The notes beneath the pieces are model-generated. The model did not search any database. It worked only from the letters and a program-made list of their open reading frames with translations, and was not told where the DNA came from. This document shows, one piece after another, positions 18,895-32,720 of a DNA stretch of 64,000 nt (the first letter of the stretch is position 1; every line of letters begins with the position of its first letter). The stretch comes from Cobetia amphilecti (GTDB lineage: Bacteria > Pseudomonadota > Gammaproteobacteria > Pseudomonadales > Halomonadaceae): the NCBI RefSeq assembly GCF_020217465.1, contig NZ_CP084115.1, positions 3,844,001-3,908,000 on the forward strand. The letters are read 5' to 3'. The translations under genes were made by a program, and so were the position numbers.

Positions 18895-19926
18895 ATGCAA
18901 CGTAGAGCTCTTGGCCGTACTGGCATCGACGTCAGTCTGCTATGCCTTGGCACCATGACCTTCGGCGAGCAGAACAGCGAAGCCGATGCCCACCAGCAGC
19001 TGGACCGTGCGCTTGACGCTGGCATCGACTTCATCGACACCGCCGAGATGTACCCGGTGCCCCCGAATGGCGAGACCCAGGGCCGTACCGAGGAATACAT
19101 CGGCAGCTGGCTGGCGGCACGCGGCAATCGTGATCAGGTCAAGATCGCCACCAAGGTCACCGGCCCGGGCATGGATTACCTGCGCGGTGGTTCGCGCCTG
19201 ACGCGTGAGCAGATCATCGCCGCCTGTGACGACAACCTGCGTCGCCTGGGCACCGATTACATCGACCTCTATCAGCTGCATTGGCCGGACCGCAAGACCA
19301 ACTTCTTCGGCAAGCTGGGCTACCAGCCGACCGAAGACGAAGACATGACGCCGCTGGAAGAAAGCCTGTCGGCACTCGGCGAGCTGGTCACCGCCGGCAA
19401 GATTCGCGCCGTGGGTCTGTCCAACGAGACGCCGTGGGGCGTGATGCAGTGCCTGAACCTGGCCGAGCGCCTGAACCTGCCGCGCGTGGCCAGCGTCCAG
19501 AACCCGTACAACCTGGTCAACCGCAGCTTCGAAGTGGGCCTGGCCGAGTTCGCGCACCGCGAAGATGTCGGCCTGCTGGCCTACTCGCCGCTGGCCTTCG
19601 GCACCCTGTCCGGCAAGTATCTGGACGGCGCCCGTCCGGAAGGCGCTCGCCTGACGCTGTTCGAGCGCTTCCAGCGCTACAACGCCGAGCCGGCTCAGCA
19701 CGTCATCGCCTGCTACGTGGACATCGCGCGTCGTCACGGCCTGAACCCGGCCCAGATGGCTCTCGCCTTCGTCAACACTCGCCCGTTCCTGACCAGCAAC
19801 ATCATCGGTGCCACGACGATGACCCAGCTGGAAAGCAACATCAAAAGCCTCGAGGTGGAGCTGAGTGAGGAAGTGCTGGCCGAGATCGAGATGATCCACA
19901 ACACCGCGCCCAACCCGTGCCCCTGA
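18895..19926 (+). CDS. tas: Aldo/keto reductase, Tas type (343 aa)
   Basis: NADPH-dependent aldo/keto reductase. Strong resemblance to E. coli Tas from memory, including the GTMTFGEQNSEADAHQQL stretch and AEMYPVPPNGETQG. The catalytic tetrad D48, Y53, K87 and H129 is intact. The C terminus has LTSNIIGATTMTQLESNIKS, the cofactor phosphate-binding region. The ATG at 18895 has GGGGA about 8 bases upstream. Physiological substrate is not known; Tas complements tyrosine auxotrophy in starving E. coli. Confidence 0.93.
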   Translation: MQRRALGRTGIDVSLLCLGTMTFGEQNSEADAHQQLDRALDAGIDFIDTAEMYPVPPNGETQGRTEEYIGSWLAARGNRDQVKIATKVTGPGMDYLRGGSRLTREQIIAACDDNLRRLGTDYIDLYQLHWPDRKTNFFGKLGYQPTEDEDMTPLEESLSALGELVTAGKIRAVGLSNETPWGVMQCLNLAERLNLPRVASVQNPYNLVNRSFEVGLAEFAHREDVGLLAYSPLAFGTLSGKYLDGARPEGARLTLFERFQRYNAEPAQHVIACYVDIARRHGLNPAQMALAFVNTRPFLTSNIIGATTMTQLESNIKSLEVELSEEVLAEIEMIHNTAPNPCP

Positions 19927-19961
19927 ATCGCCTCTGACCCGTAGCGGATACACAACCCCGA

Positions 19962-19986
19962 CAGGCCGGTCATCATGACCGGCCTG
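19962..19986 (+). terminator. Hairpin between tas and ydcZ
   Basis: CAGGCCGGTCAT and ATGACCGGCCTG pair almost without loop. It lies 35 bases after the tas stop and 20 bases before the ydcZ start, with no T tract, so it may attenuate rather than end transcription. Confidence 0.5.
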
Positions 19987-20006
19987 CTCGTGACCAAGGA
20001 CCCCAC

Positions 20007-20459
20007 ATGAATCCCGCTGAATTGAGCATGATCCTCATGGCTGTCGCCGCCGGTGCCATGATGCCGATTCAAGCTGGCGTCAATTCCACGCTGGCCCTGC
20101 AGACCCACAGTTCGCTCATGGCTGCCATGGTCAGCTTCGTGGTCGGCTCGATCGCGCTGGTCGTCATCGTGCTGGCCATGCGCCTGCCCATGCCGGGCGT
20201 CGGCGCTCTGAAAGCGGCCCCCTGGTGGAGCTGGACCGGCGGTCTGCTGGGCGCCTTCTTCGTCGCGGCCAGCGTGATACTGGTGCCCAAGCTGGGTGCT
20301 GCCACCATGATGGCCACCTTCCTGGCGGGGCAGCTTACGGCCTCGGTGGTGCTGGACCACTTCGGCTGGGCAACCTTCCCGCAGCATGATCTTTCGCTGG
20401 GGCGCGTGGCAGGCGTGTTGCTGCTGTTCGCGGGGGTCTTCCTGATCCGCCGCTATTGA
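20007..20459 (+). CDS. ydcZ: YdcZ/DUF606-family DMT transporter (150 aa)
   Basis: Small inner-membrane protein with five predicted helices: AAGAMMPIQAGVNSTLAL at the N terminus, MAAMVSFVVGSIALVVIVLA, WWSWTGGLLGAFFVAASVIL, AATMMATFLAGQLTASVVLD and a final VLLLFAGVFLIRRY. The PIQAGVNS and GQL segments are typical of the YdcZ (DUF606) half-size drug/metabolite transporters, which work as dimers. Substrate unknown. AAGGA precedes the ATG by about 8 bases. Confidence 0.85.
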   Translation: MNPAELSMILMAVAAGAMMPIQAGVNSTLALQTHSSLMAAMVSFVVGSIALVVIVLAMRLPMPGVGALKAAPWWSWTGGLLGAFFVAASVILVPKLGAATMMATFLAGQLTASVVLDHFGWATFPQHDLSLGRVAGVLLLFAGVFLIRRY

Positions 20460-20486
20460 TGCCTCTGGCGTCACGCAGTGCAATCT

Positions 20487-20520
20487 ATGGCCCCGATAGT
20501 CCTGGCGGACTCGGGGCCAT
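20487..20520 (+). terminator. Hairpin terminator after ydcZ
   Basis: ATGGCCCCGA and TCGGGGCCAT form a perfect 10-bp stem about 30 bases after the ydcZ stop; only CTTGT follows, so a weak or rho-assisted terminator. Confidence 0.65.
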
Positions 20521-20566
20521 CTTGTCTGCCTGATATACTGAGACCTTTCCCTGCCAGGAGGTCTAC

Positions 20567-21355
20567 ATGCTGAGTGTGATTTCGCCCGCCAAATCGCTGG
20601 ATTTCGACAGCGCCCCCGTGACCTCCCGTCATAGCCAACCCGATTTTCTCGAGCAGGCTCAACCGCTGATCGACATCCTGCGCGAGCAGTCGCCGCAGGA
20701 CATCGCAAGCCTGATGAAGCTCTCCGACAAGCTGGCCGGCCTCAATGCCGCTCGCTTCCAGGAATGGCAGCCGCCCTTCACGCCGGATAATGCCAAACAG
20801 GCGGTGCTGGCCTTCCAGGGGGATGTCTATCAGGGCATGGCGGCGGATTTGTTCAGCGAGGAAGATTTTGAGCGCGCACAACACAAGCTGCGCATTCTCT
20901 CCGGCCTCTATGGGCTACTGCGCCCGCTGGACCTCATCCAGCCGTACCGTCTCGAGATGGGCACGCGTCTGAGCAACCCGGCCGGCAAGGACCTCTACGC
21001 CTACTGGCGCAAGACGCTGACACCGGCACTGGAGCAGGCCGTCGAAGACAGCGGAACGCCGATACTGGTCAACCTGGCCTCCAATGAATACTTCAAGGCC
21101 ATCGATGCCAAGGCGTTCCGCCACCGTATCGTGACGCCGGTCTTCAAGGACGAGAAAAATGGCCAGTCCAAGATCATCAGCTTCTACGCCAAGCGTGCAC
21201 GCGGCCTGATGAGCGCCTGGATGCTCAAGCACGACATCGAGACAGCCGAAGACCTCAAGGACTTCGACGTGGCCGGTTATCGCTTCTCCAATGCCGCCTC
21301 TGAAGGCGATACGCTGGTCTTCACGCGCAGTGAGGCCGACGCGGCACGCACCTGA
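20567..21355 (+). CDS. yaaA: Peroxide stress resistance protein YaaA (262 aa)
   Basis: YaaA/UPF0246 family protein that limits intracellular free iron and oxidative damage during peroxide stress and binds DNA. It opens [15 protein letters not shown], contains [31 protein letters not shown] and [20 protein letters not shown], and ends with [14 protein letters not shown], all family hallmarks, and length is typical (about 258). AGGAGG lies 5-6 bases before the start. Confidence 0.95.
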   Translation: MLSVISPAKSLDFDSAPVTSRHSQPDFLEQAQPLIDILREQSPQDIASLMKLSDKLAGLNAARFQEWQPPFTPDNAKQAVLAFQGDVYQGMAADLFSEEDFERAQHKLRILSGLYGLLRPLDLIQPYRLEMGTRLSNPAGKDLYAYWRKTLTPALEQAVEDSGTPILVNLASNEYFKAIDAKAFRHRIVTPVFKDEKNGQSKIISFYAKRARGLMSAWMLKHDIETAEDLKDFDVAGYRFSNAASEGDTLVFTRSEADAART

Positions 21356-21382
21356 TACGTGACCGCCGGGTCACTTGACGCC

Positions 21383-21988
21383 TCATCCGCCCAGCCCCGG
21401 GAAAGTCAGGTGTTCTGCGGCGCGTGGTTTGAGGTAACGGCGATGAATATCGCCGAACAGGGCGTGATCCGCACACCCAAGCCATTCATACGCCACCATC
21501 TCGGCACTGACGATACTGGCGCCCGCGGCCTCGCAGCGGGCCACTCCCAGCGCCGCCTCCCGCGGGCGGCGACTGGCGACCCCATCGGCGACCAGCGCCA
21601 CGCGATAGCCTGCGCCACACAGGGACAGCACGGTCTGCATCACACAGACGTGCGCCTCGGCACCACATACCACCAACTGGTCACAGCCACTCTGCTCCAA
21701 TGCCTTGCGAAAGTCCTGCGCATCCAGCGCGCTGAAACTGCGCTTGGTAAAGCAGCGGGTGCGCTCGCTCAGTAGATGCGTCATCGGAGCACTTGCGCCC
21801 AACTTGTCGGGGCAGTGTTCGGTCAGCCAGACGGGAATTTCCAGCGCCTGGGCGATTCCGCCCAGCCAGATGGCACTGTTGATGGCCTCGGTTCCGCCAC
21901 TCAGAACCGGCATCAGGCGAGCCTGGAAATCGATCAGCAACAACAATGATCGCCTCGCCATCAGGTGTTGAGACTTTTCGTCGTCCAT
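21383..21988 (-). CDS. Isochorismatase-family cysteine hydrolase (201 aa)
   Basis: Alpha/beta cysteine hydrolase of the YcaC/nicotinamidase group. Catalytic triad positions are visible: the Asp in LLLLIDFQARLMPV, the Lys in RCFTKRSFSALDA and the Cys in VVCGAEAHVCVMQTVLSL. The cis-peptide region precedes the cysteine. The ATG at 21988 follows GGAGGACCA; an alternative Met lies nine residues on. Substrate not readable. It converges with yaaA, only 27 bases between stops. Confidence 0.88.
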   Translation of the reverse strand: MDDEKSQHLMARRSLLLLIDFQARLMPVLSGGTEAINSAIWLGGIAQALEIPVWLTEHCPDKLGASAPMTHLLSERTRCFTKRSFSALDAQDFRKALEQSGCDQLVVCGAEAHVCVMQTVLSLCGAGYRVALVADGVASRRPREAALGVARCEAAGASIVSAEMVAYEWLGCADHALFGDIHRRYLKPRAAEHLTFPGLGG

Positions 21989-22062
21989 TGGTCCTCCCAC
22001 GACGATTCTAAGGCTAGAATGGAGCTTCCACTTACACGCTAGCGCATCCAAGGAGATCCCAC

Positions 22063-22962
22063 ATGCGCCATCTGTTCATCATGCTGATGGTCGGCTTGCT
22101 CGGCTTCGGTCTGAGCGTCGAACACGCAGAGGCCAAGCGCCTCGGCGGCGGCAAGAGTTTCGGTAGCTACTCACGATCCGCTGACAGCGGAAAATCCTCC
22201 AGCTCACTGTTTGGCAGCAACAAGGCCACCAACAGCAGCACCGCAGCGAAGTCCAAACCCTCCAGCGGCCTGTCCAAGTTTGCCGGACCTCTGGCAGGCC
22301 TGCTGGCAGGCGGCCTGTTGGCATCGCTGTTCTTCGGCGGCGCCTTCGATGGTCTGCGCATGACAGACTTCCTGATCATCGCGGTGATCGCCTTCATCGC
22401 CTTCAAGTTCCTCAGCGCGCGCAAGAAGGCCGCCATGGCGAGCGGCGGGCCGGCAGGTAGTGGTGGTGGTTCCTCTACACGCCACGATGACCAGCCGCGC
22501 AATGTGCAGGCGCGTGAAGCGCATCAGGCGCAAGGCGAGTCGCTGGCGCCGGCCGGTGGTATCGGGGCAGGCCTGACGGGCGGTGCCCCGACCAGCGAAC
22601 CGGCCTGGTTCGACAAGGAGCAGTTCCTCGGTGGCGCCAAGGAACACTTCATGACGCTGCAGCGCGCCTGGGACAACAACGACCTGCCGCGCATTCAGGA
22701 GTACGTCACGCCAGAGCTCTACAATCTGCTGCGTGAAGAGCGCGCTCAGCAACCGGCCAACAACCGTACCGAGATCGTGCGTCTGTTTGCTGAACTGGGC
22801 AGCGTGCAGGAGATTGGCAAGCAGGCGGAAGCGACGGTCCTGTTCCACGGCGTGCTGGATGAAAATGGCGAGCAGAACGAGTTCAACGAGACCTGGCACC
22901 TGGTCCGTGAGCTGCGTGATGGCGCCGACTGGCACATCCAGGGTATCGAGCAGAACAGCTAA
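22063..22962 (+). CDS. Tim44-like domain membrane protein (299 aa)
   Basis: N-terminal signal/anchor (MRHLFIMLMVGLLGFGLSVE, then HAEAKRLGGGKSFG), a Ser-rich linker, a central hydrophobic region at about residues 72-120 with two spans, a second low-complexity linker, then a C-terminal Tim44-like domain (about 185-299) from KEHFMTLQRAWDNNDLPRIQ to ADWHIQGIEQNS. The RLGGGKSFG motif after the leader is usual in bacterial Tim44-domain proteins. Function in bacteria is unknown; peripheral inner-membrane role inferred. AAGGAGA precedes the ATG. Two hairpins follow. Confidence 0.88.
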   Translation: MRHLFIMLMVGLLGFGLSVEHAEAKRLGGGKSFGSYSRSADSGKSSSSLFGSNKATNSSTAAKSKPSSGLSKFAGPLAGLLAGGLLASLFFGGAFDGLRMTDFLIIAVIAFIAFKFLSARKKAAMASGGPAGSGGGSSTRHDDQPRNVQAREAHQAQGESLAPAGGIGAGLTGGAPTSEPAWFDKEQFLGGAKEHFMTLQRAWDNNDLPRIQEYVTPELYNLLREERAQQPANNRTEIVRLFAELGSVQEIGKQAEATVLFHGVLDENGEQNEFNETWHLVRELRDGADWHIQGIEQNS

Positions 22963-23017
22963 GACGTTCCTCGCTCACTGATGTGACCTTCACTCCGTGA
23001 GGGCCACATCAGACGCC

Positions 23018-23053
23018 AAAGCGGCCGGATGATCACTCATCCGGCCGCTTTTT
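23018..23053 (+). terminator. Rho-independent terminator after the Tim44-like gene
   Basis: AAAGCGGCCGGATGA pairs with TCATCCGGCCGCTTT, followed by T6. A weaker imperfect hairpin (22981-23009) precedes it. Confidence 0.93.
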
Positions 23054-23132
23054 TGCGTCTCGCTGCAGATGACCTACCAGGGCTTTGCAACTGCTTGCCG
23101 AAGACCACAAAGACATCGCCCGAATGACAGGC

Positions 23133-23164
23133 ATAAAAAAACCGGCCACTGGGGAAGTGACCGG
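23133..23164 (-). terminator. Rho-independent terminator on the minus strand, distal end of the rRNA operon
   Basis: On the minus strand CCGGTCACT pairs with AGTGGCCGG and runs into T7. The only minus-strand transcription unit upstream is the rRNA operon, whose 5S gene ends about 570 bases away; it is a backup or the end of an extended rrn transcript. Confidence 0.8.
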
Positions 23165-23547
23165 CGGATAGGCTGCTCGACTGCAAGGCAGGAGCGCCAG
23201 ATCGCAAAAAGTCTGCTGATGGGATAGCACAGACAAGTTTCTAAGCAAGGGAACGTCGAAACTCACATACTCAGAGTCGCCGACTGAGCTTTAGTTCAGC
23301 CTGATCATAAAAAACATGAGCAACACTGAGGTGCAGAACCCGCGACGCCTGATCAGCCCCCACCATCAGCCGGCTGTACCCAAGGTTTCAGCAAGGCTTG
23401 CCTACCCCAGGAAACACCTCATGCTCGACAAGCCCTTGTGGATAATTCAGGCGCCACTCCCAGATTCCGGTTGTCCACAGGCGGATCTCTGCGCGCTCCC
23501 CTTCCTCAGCAGGGAACCTTGCCCCCCTATGCACTGCCACAGACAGC
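23165..23547. other. Non-coding region between the two minus-strand terminators, with two DnaA-box-like sites
   Basis: No protein-coding frame with a plausible start or motif. TGTGGATAA at 23437-23445 is the reverse complement of the consensus DnaA box TTATCCACA, and TTGTCCACA at 23471-23479 is a one-mismatch box in the opposite orientation 25 bases away. Confidence 0.5.
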
Positions 23548-23598
23548 ACCGCCCCTGCAGCAAGGCGACAGGGGCGGTTCGGGACAAGTGCCTGACGA
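23548..23598 (-). repeat. Degenerate copy of the 5S 3' end plus terminator
   Basis: This 51-base segment matches 23688-23738 at 47 of 51 positions, exactly 140 bases away. The matched region comprises the rrn terminator stem, the short spacer and the last bases of 5S rRNA (AAGTGCCTGACGA on the plus strand). Beyond 23598 similarity to 5S stops, so it is a remnant of a lost second 5S gene or of a partial duplication. Confidence 0.8.
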
Positions 23599-23685
23599 GC
23601 TTTTCATGACCGCCCTTGGTACAGGCCTCCCATGAGCTGGCCATCCGCGGGCTTTTTACGCGTCAATTTTTTCCGCGCACAAAGA

Positions 23686-23720
23686 GAACCGCCCCTGCAG
23701 CAAGGCTGCAGGGGCGGTTC
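23686..23720 (-). terminator. Main terminator hairpin of the rRNA operon
   Basis: A perfect 16-bp stem (23686-23701 with 23705-23720) and a 3-base loop begin about 10 bases past the 5S 3' end; TCTTTGTG follows on the minus strand. Confidence 0.9.
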
Positions 23721-23728
23721 GGTATAAG

Positions 23729-23847
23729 TGCCTGACGATGACCTACTCTCACATGGAGAAACTCCACACTACCATCGGCGCTAAGCGGTTTCACTTCCGA
23801 GTTCGGCATGGGATCGGGTGGTTCACGCTCGCTATGGTCGTCAGGCG
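23729..23847 (-). rRNA. rrf: 5S ribosomal RNA
   Basis: Minus-strand sequence starts GCCTGACGACCATAGCG, contains CCCGATCCCATGCCGAACTC and GAAGTGAAACCGCTTAGCGC, and ends GGTCATCGTCAGGCA, complementary to the 5' end as required for helix I. Ends are placed from helix pairing and may be off by one or two bases. Confidence 0.96.
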
Positions 23848-23966
23848 AAACGGTGGCATCTTGCGATGCCTGAGTCTCAAGGCTTTTGGCCTCGCGACTC
23901 GCAATATGAATCATGCTGACCGATATGTCTCGATCCTTTCGCAATCCCGGCGGTTTGCCTAAGCAA

Positions 23967-23984
23967 ACCCCTTGGGTGTTATAT

Positions 23985-23992
<8 letters not shown>
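23967..23992 (-). repeat. 3' half of the 23S processing stem
   Basis: The 26 bases here are the near-perfect reverse complement of 26861-26885 at the 5' end of 23S (one inserted base). Together they form the long duplex cut by RNase III during 23S maturation. Confidence 0.85.
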
Positions 23993-26860
<2,868 letters not shown>

Positions 26861-26868
<8 letters not shown>

Positions 26869-26885
26869 ATATAACCCCAAGGGGT
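26861..26885 (-). repeat. 5' half of the 23S processing stem
   Basis: Partner of 23967-23992; includes the first bases of mature 23S. Confidence 0.85.
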
Positions 26886-27113
26886 CTGTCAAGGATTACG
26901 AATCTGTCGGACCTCTCCGACATATCGTTTTGATAGACATGCGCTTGGCGCACACATCTATCGTCAGCATGATTCACATTGTTAAAGAGCGGCTGTTCAG
27001 AGAACAGTGAGAAGCGCGCTCTGTGATGAGCACGCTTGCCACTGCCGGCTAAGCCAGCAATAAGATCAGGTAATTCGTTGTGAGCACTTGCCGCGAGCAG
27101 TAGACAGTGTCGA
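26869..27113 (-). other. 16S-23S spacer without tRNA genes, with internal boxA
   Basis: 245 bases. No tRNA T-arm, anticodon arm or CCA end can be found on either strand, so neither tRNA-Ile/Ala nor tRNA-Glu is encoded. A boxA antitermination element reads CTCTTTAACAATG on the minus strand at about 26977-26989, before 23S. Confidence 0.85.
27064..27093 (-). repeat. 3' half of the 16S processing stem
   Basis: Near-perfect reverse complement of 28752-28780 (one inserted base, one mismatch). The pair flanks 16S and forms the RNase III substrate that releases pre-16S. Confidence 0.85.
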
Positions 27114-28655
<1,542 letters not shown>

Positions 28656-28751
28656 AAGCTTGATAGTCTGTTAAGCAGACCAAACTTGGTTCAGAGTCAA
28701 ACTTCTCGTGAGAGGCTTGCTCCGATATTTGGTGACCTTGTCACCACTCAT

Positions 28752-28780
28752 CGGCAAGCGCTCACACGAATTACCTGATC
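28752..28780 (-). repeat. 5' half of the 16S processing stem
   Basis: Partner of 27064-27093, located about 100 bases upstream of 16S. Confidence 0.85.
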
Positions 28781-28781
28781 A

Positions 28782-28796
28782 AATTTTTAAAGAGCG
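28782..28796 (-). promoter_or_regulatory. Leader boxA of the rRNA operon
   Basis: Minus strand GCTCTTTAAAAATTT matches the boxA core (GCTCTTTAA) used by the NusB/NusE antitermination complex; it lies between P2 and the 16S gene. Confidence 0.8.
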
Positions 28797-28818
28797 TCGC
28801 TGTTAAGCGAGGAGGCAT

Positions 28819-28846
28819 ATTCTACCCGAAACGCTTGAGAAGTCAA
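28819..28846 (-). promoter_or_regulatory. rRNA operon promoter P2
   Basis: Minus strand TTGACT (28846-28841), 16-base spacer, TAGAAT (28824-28819). Same architecture as P1. Confidence 0.85.
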
Positions 28847-28937
28847 GCACTTGATGATGAGTCAGTCGACTGCCTCTAAGCATCATCAAGCGGTGAGGAG
28901 CGTTGCTCGATCACCTGTTCCGTAAGGAGTGCGGCGT

Positions 28938-28965
28938 ATTCTAGCGAATCGCCCGGGATTGTCAA
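28938..28965 (-). promoter_or_regulatory. rRNA operon promoter P1
   Basis: Minus strand TTGACA (28965-28960), 16-base spacer with a GC-rich CCCGGG, then TAGAAT (28943-28938). Perfect -35 and short spacer are typical of growth-rate-controlled rrn promoters. Confidence 0.88.
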
Positions 28966-29301
28966 TCGATGATTTCGAAGCGGACTTCTAAAACATCAAG
29001 CAAAACAATTACCTGCAAACCTCTTTCACCGCTGGTAACGCCATGCGTCCCCGGCAGCGGATGCGTACTTTACGCACGAACCGCCGTGAGGGCAAGGGCT
29101 TTTTCAAGAGATTGTCATTCTCGGGACATACGGGTGACATCTCTGCTCTGCCTTTCTCTTCTCTCCTCATTCTGCTTCTCTGTTCTCCTTGTCCTCGTCG
29201 CGCCGTTGCTTGCTGACATCTTCCCTTGGCCAGCAACGCATTCGGCCCCGCCAGGAATGGTGGGGCCGAATATCGATCATCACACTGCTGGCAGCTGACG
29301 C
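28966..29301. other. Region between the rrn promoters and pssA
   Basis: About 335 bases. Bases 29140-29210 are CT-rich on the plus strand. A GC hairpin built on GCCCCGCC/GGTGGGGC lies at about 29247-29268 just downstream of pssA and may end it. An UP-element-like AT-rich stretch lies just upstream of P1 (28966-29010). No coding frame credited. Confidence 0.45.
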
Positions 29302-30153
29302 TTACTTGTTGCCACGCAGCTTGCGCCCCAGCGCCATGATCGGGCCACTGGCGACATAGCAACCGAATAGGCCCAGCAGCATCACGGACGGCTCCAGCGA
29401 GATGACCACGAAGGCCAGCACGATGGCGAGCAGCGCCACGAAGGGCACCGGCCCCTTGAGGTCGATTTCCTTGAAGCTGTAATAGCGGATGTTCGACACC
29501 ATCAGGATACCGGCAGCCGCGACCACGAAGACCATCAGTGACTTGAAGGCGAAGGTCTCGGCGTCGAAGTTGTGCATGGTCCATACGCAGCCGGCCACGA
29601 GTGCCGCCGCTGCCGGACTCGGCAGACCGATGAACCACTTCTTGTCGGTGGAGCCGATCTGGACGTTGAAGCGCGCCAGACGCAGCGCAGCGCCTGCCAC
29701 GTAGACGAAGGCGGCGATCCAGCCGATCTTGCCGACATCCTGCAGAATCCAGCTGAAGGTGACCAGCGCCGGCGCCACGCCGAAGGACAGCATGTCCGCG
29801 AGGCTGTCGTACTCGGCACCGAAGGCGCTCTGGGTGTTGGTCAGGCGCGCCACACGACCGTCCAGGCCGTCGAGCACCATCGAGACGAAGATGGCGATGG
29901 AGGCGTTGGCAAACTCCCCGTTCAGCGCACACACCACAGCGAAGAAGCCGGAGAACAGCGCGGAGGTGGTGAACAGGTTGGGCAGCAGATAGATGCCACG
30001 CCGACGAACGGGCTTGCCGTCCTCGATGGCTTCTTCCACGACTTCGCTGTCGTCGGTGAACTCCTCCACTACCTTGTCCAGCACTGAACTGCTGCGGCGT
30101 GTCTGTGCTTCGGGGGCTTCGTCTGCGCCGGGATGTCGATTTTCGTCTGTCAT
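29302..30153 (-). CDS. pssA: CDP-diacylglycerol-serine O-phosphatidyltransferase (283 aa)
   Basis: Integral inner-membrane enzyme joining serine to CDP-diacylglycerol to make phosphatidylserine, precursor of phosphatidylethanolamine. A hydrophilic acidic N terminus of about 50 residues is followed by GIYLLPNLFTTSALFSGFFA and the CDP-alcohol phosphotransferase motif starting MVLDGLDGRVARLTN and ending AEYDSLADM, with all conserved aspartates present. About six to eight membrane spans follow. The ATG at 30153 is chosen over an upstream open stretch because homology and the acidic leader begin there. In many relatives pssA directly follows ilvC, as here. Confidence 0.94.
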   Translation of the reverse strand: MTDENRHPGADEAPEAQTRRSSSVLDKVVEEFTDDSEVVEEAIEDGKPVRRRGIYLLPNLFTTSALFSGFFAVVCALNGEFANASIAIFVSMVLDGLDGRVARLTNTQSAFGAEYDSLADMLSFGVAPALVTFSWILQDVGKIGWIAAFVYVAGAALRLARFNVQIGSTDKKWFIGLPSPAAAALVAGCVWTMHNFDAETFAFKSLMVFVVAAAGILMVSNIRYYSFKEIDLKGPVPFVALLAIVLAFVVISLEPSVMLLGLFGCYVASGPIMALGRKLRGNK

Positions 30154-30300
30154 GGGATTCCTTGCATCATGCCTCGTCGTGGCAGGGTAACCACATTCTA
30201 CACCTGCCAGTGAGCGCGAATAGTGGTGACACCCTAGCGGCCTCACCGTCGACTGTCACTTCCCTCTCCCATTCGATAGCGCTTATAGAGCAACAACGCA

Positions 30301-30334
30301 AGCGGGGCGCCCTCCTGATGGAGAGCGCCCCGCT
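30301..30334 (-). terminator. Hairpin between ilvC and pssA
   Basis: AGCGGGGCGC and GCGCCCCGCT pair around a CTC/GAG-extended loop, directly past the ilvC stop on the minus strand. It suggests ilvC can be transcribed apart from pssA. Confidence 0.7.
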
Positions 30335-30362
30335 CATTTCACGCTGGATCCAATAGCCAGGA

Positions 30363-31699
<1,337 letters not shown>

Positions 31700-32629
31700 A
31701 TGGACAATCGTCAACTCAAGCAATTCCTGACCCTCGCCGAAACGCTGCATTTCGGGCGCGCCAGCACAGCCTGCCACCTGAGCGCCTCTGCCCTGTCACG
31801 TGCCATCCGGGCCATGGAGGAAGAGCTGGGCGTCAGCCTGTTCGAGCGCGACAACCGCAGCGTCGCGCTGACACCGGCGGGTGAACGCTTCCGTCGTCAT
31901 GCTCGCGAACTCCTGAGTCAGTGGGATGACATTCGCCAGTCACTGCTGGAAGACAGCGATGAGCTGCGCGGCGAGCTCTCCCTGTATTGCTCGGTGACCG
32001 CCAGCTACAGCTTTCTCTACGAGATTCTGGCCACCTTCCGTGCCCGCCATCCGCATGTGGAGCTCAAGCTGCATACCGGCGACCCCGCCGTGGCGTTGGA
32101 GCGTGTCCTGATGGGACACGAGGACCTGGCGATCGCCGCGCGCCCCGACGTGCTGCCTTCCCGTCTCGCCTTCACCGACTTCGCCGAGTCGCCACTGCGC
32201 TTCATTGCCCCGCGTCGTGATGGCCCCGGCCAGCAACTGGAAGGCATCGGCGAGGCGGACGATTCGGCGGCGGGCGACGACCACATCGACTGGACTCGCG
32301 TGCCGATGATCCTGTCGGAGACCGGCCTGGCGCGCGAGCGCTTCGATGCCTGGTGCCATACACGCGGCATCAAGCCTCGCCTGTATGCCCAGGTCGCCGG
32401 CAACGAGGCCATCGTCAGCATGGTCGGGCTGGGCTTCGGGATCGGCGTGGTACCGCAGATCGTGCTCGACAATTCGCCGCTGGCCGACCAGGTGCGCATC
32501 CTTGATGTCGATCCGCCGCTGACTCCCTACAAGGTCGGGCTGTGCGTCCAGGAAAAACGCCTGCGTCACCCGCTGGTGCGCGCGTTGTGGGAGCAACTGC
32601 CCGGCTCGCCGCAGCGCCCCGCTGACTGA
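31700..32629 (+). CDS. ilvY: LysR-family activator of ilvC, IlvY (309 aa)
   Basis: LysR-type regulator. The N-terminal helix-turn-helix runs MDNRQLKQFLTLAETLHFGR, then ASTACHLSASALSRAIRAME and LGVSLFERDNRSVALTPAGE (residues 1-65); the periplasmic-binding-like effector domain covers about 90-300. The HFGRAS and LSRAI segments and the divergent position next to ilvC identify it as IlvY, which activates ilvC when acetolactate or acetohydroxybutyrate binds. The ATG at 31700 is chosen over an upstream frame extension that lacks homology. A shared terminator lies downstream. Confidence 0.92.
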   Translation: MDNRQLKQFLTLAETLHFGRASTACHLSASALSRAIRAMEEELGVSLFERDNRSVALTPAGERFRRHARELLSQWDDIRQSLLEDSDELRGELSLYCSVTASYSFLYEILATFRARHPHVELKLHTGDPAVALERVLMGHEDLAIAARPDVLPSRLAFTDFAESPLRFIAPRRDGPGQQLEGIGEADDSAAGDDHIDWTRVPMILSETGLARERFDAWCHTRGIKPRLYAQVAGNEAIVSMVGLGFGIGVVPQIVLDNSPLADQVRILDVDPPLTPYKVGLCVQEKRLRHPLVRALWEQLPGSPQRPAD

Positions 32630-32668
32630 TACCTGGTAGCGAGCCAACGAAAATGGCGCAGCAACGAA

Positions 32669-32692
32669 AACGGCGCCCCGAGGGGCGCCGTT
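32669..32692. terminator. Bidirectional terminator between ilvY and ilvH
   Basis: AACGGCGCCCC and GGGGCGCCGTT pair around a 2-base AG/GA loop; a TTCTTGTCTT tract follows on the plus strand and TTTTCGTTGC on the minus strand. Confidence 0.85.
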
Positions 32693-32720
32693 CTTGTCTT
32701 GCGATTCCACCACCACCGTC

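Noticed and set aside
23129-23170. tRNA or small protein gene after the Tim44-like gene
   Set aside because: The structure is a plain GC hairpin plus T7 on the minus strand; no clover-leaf elements.
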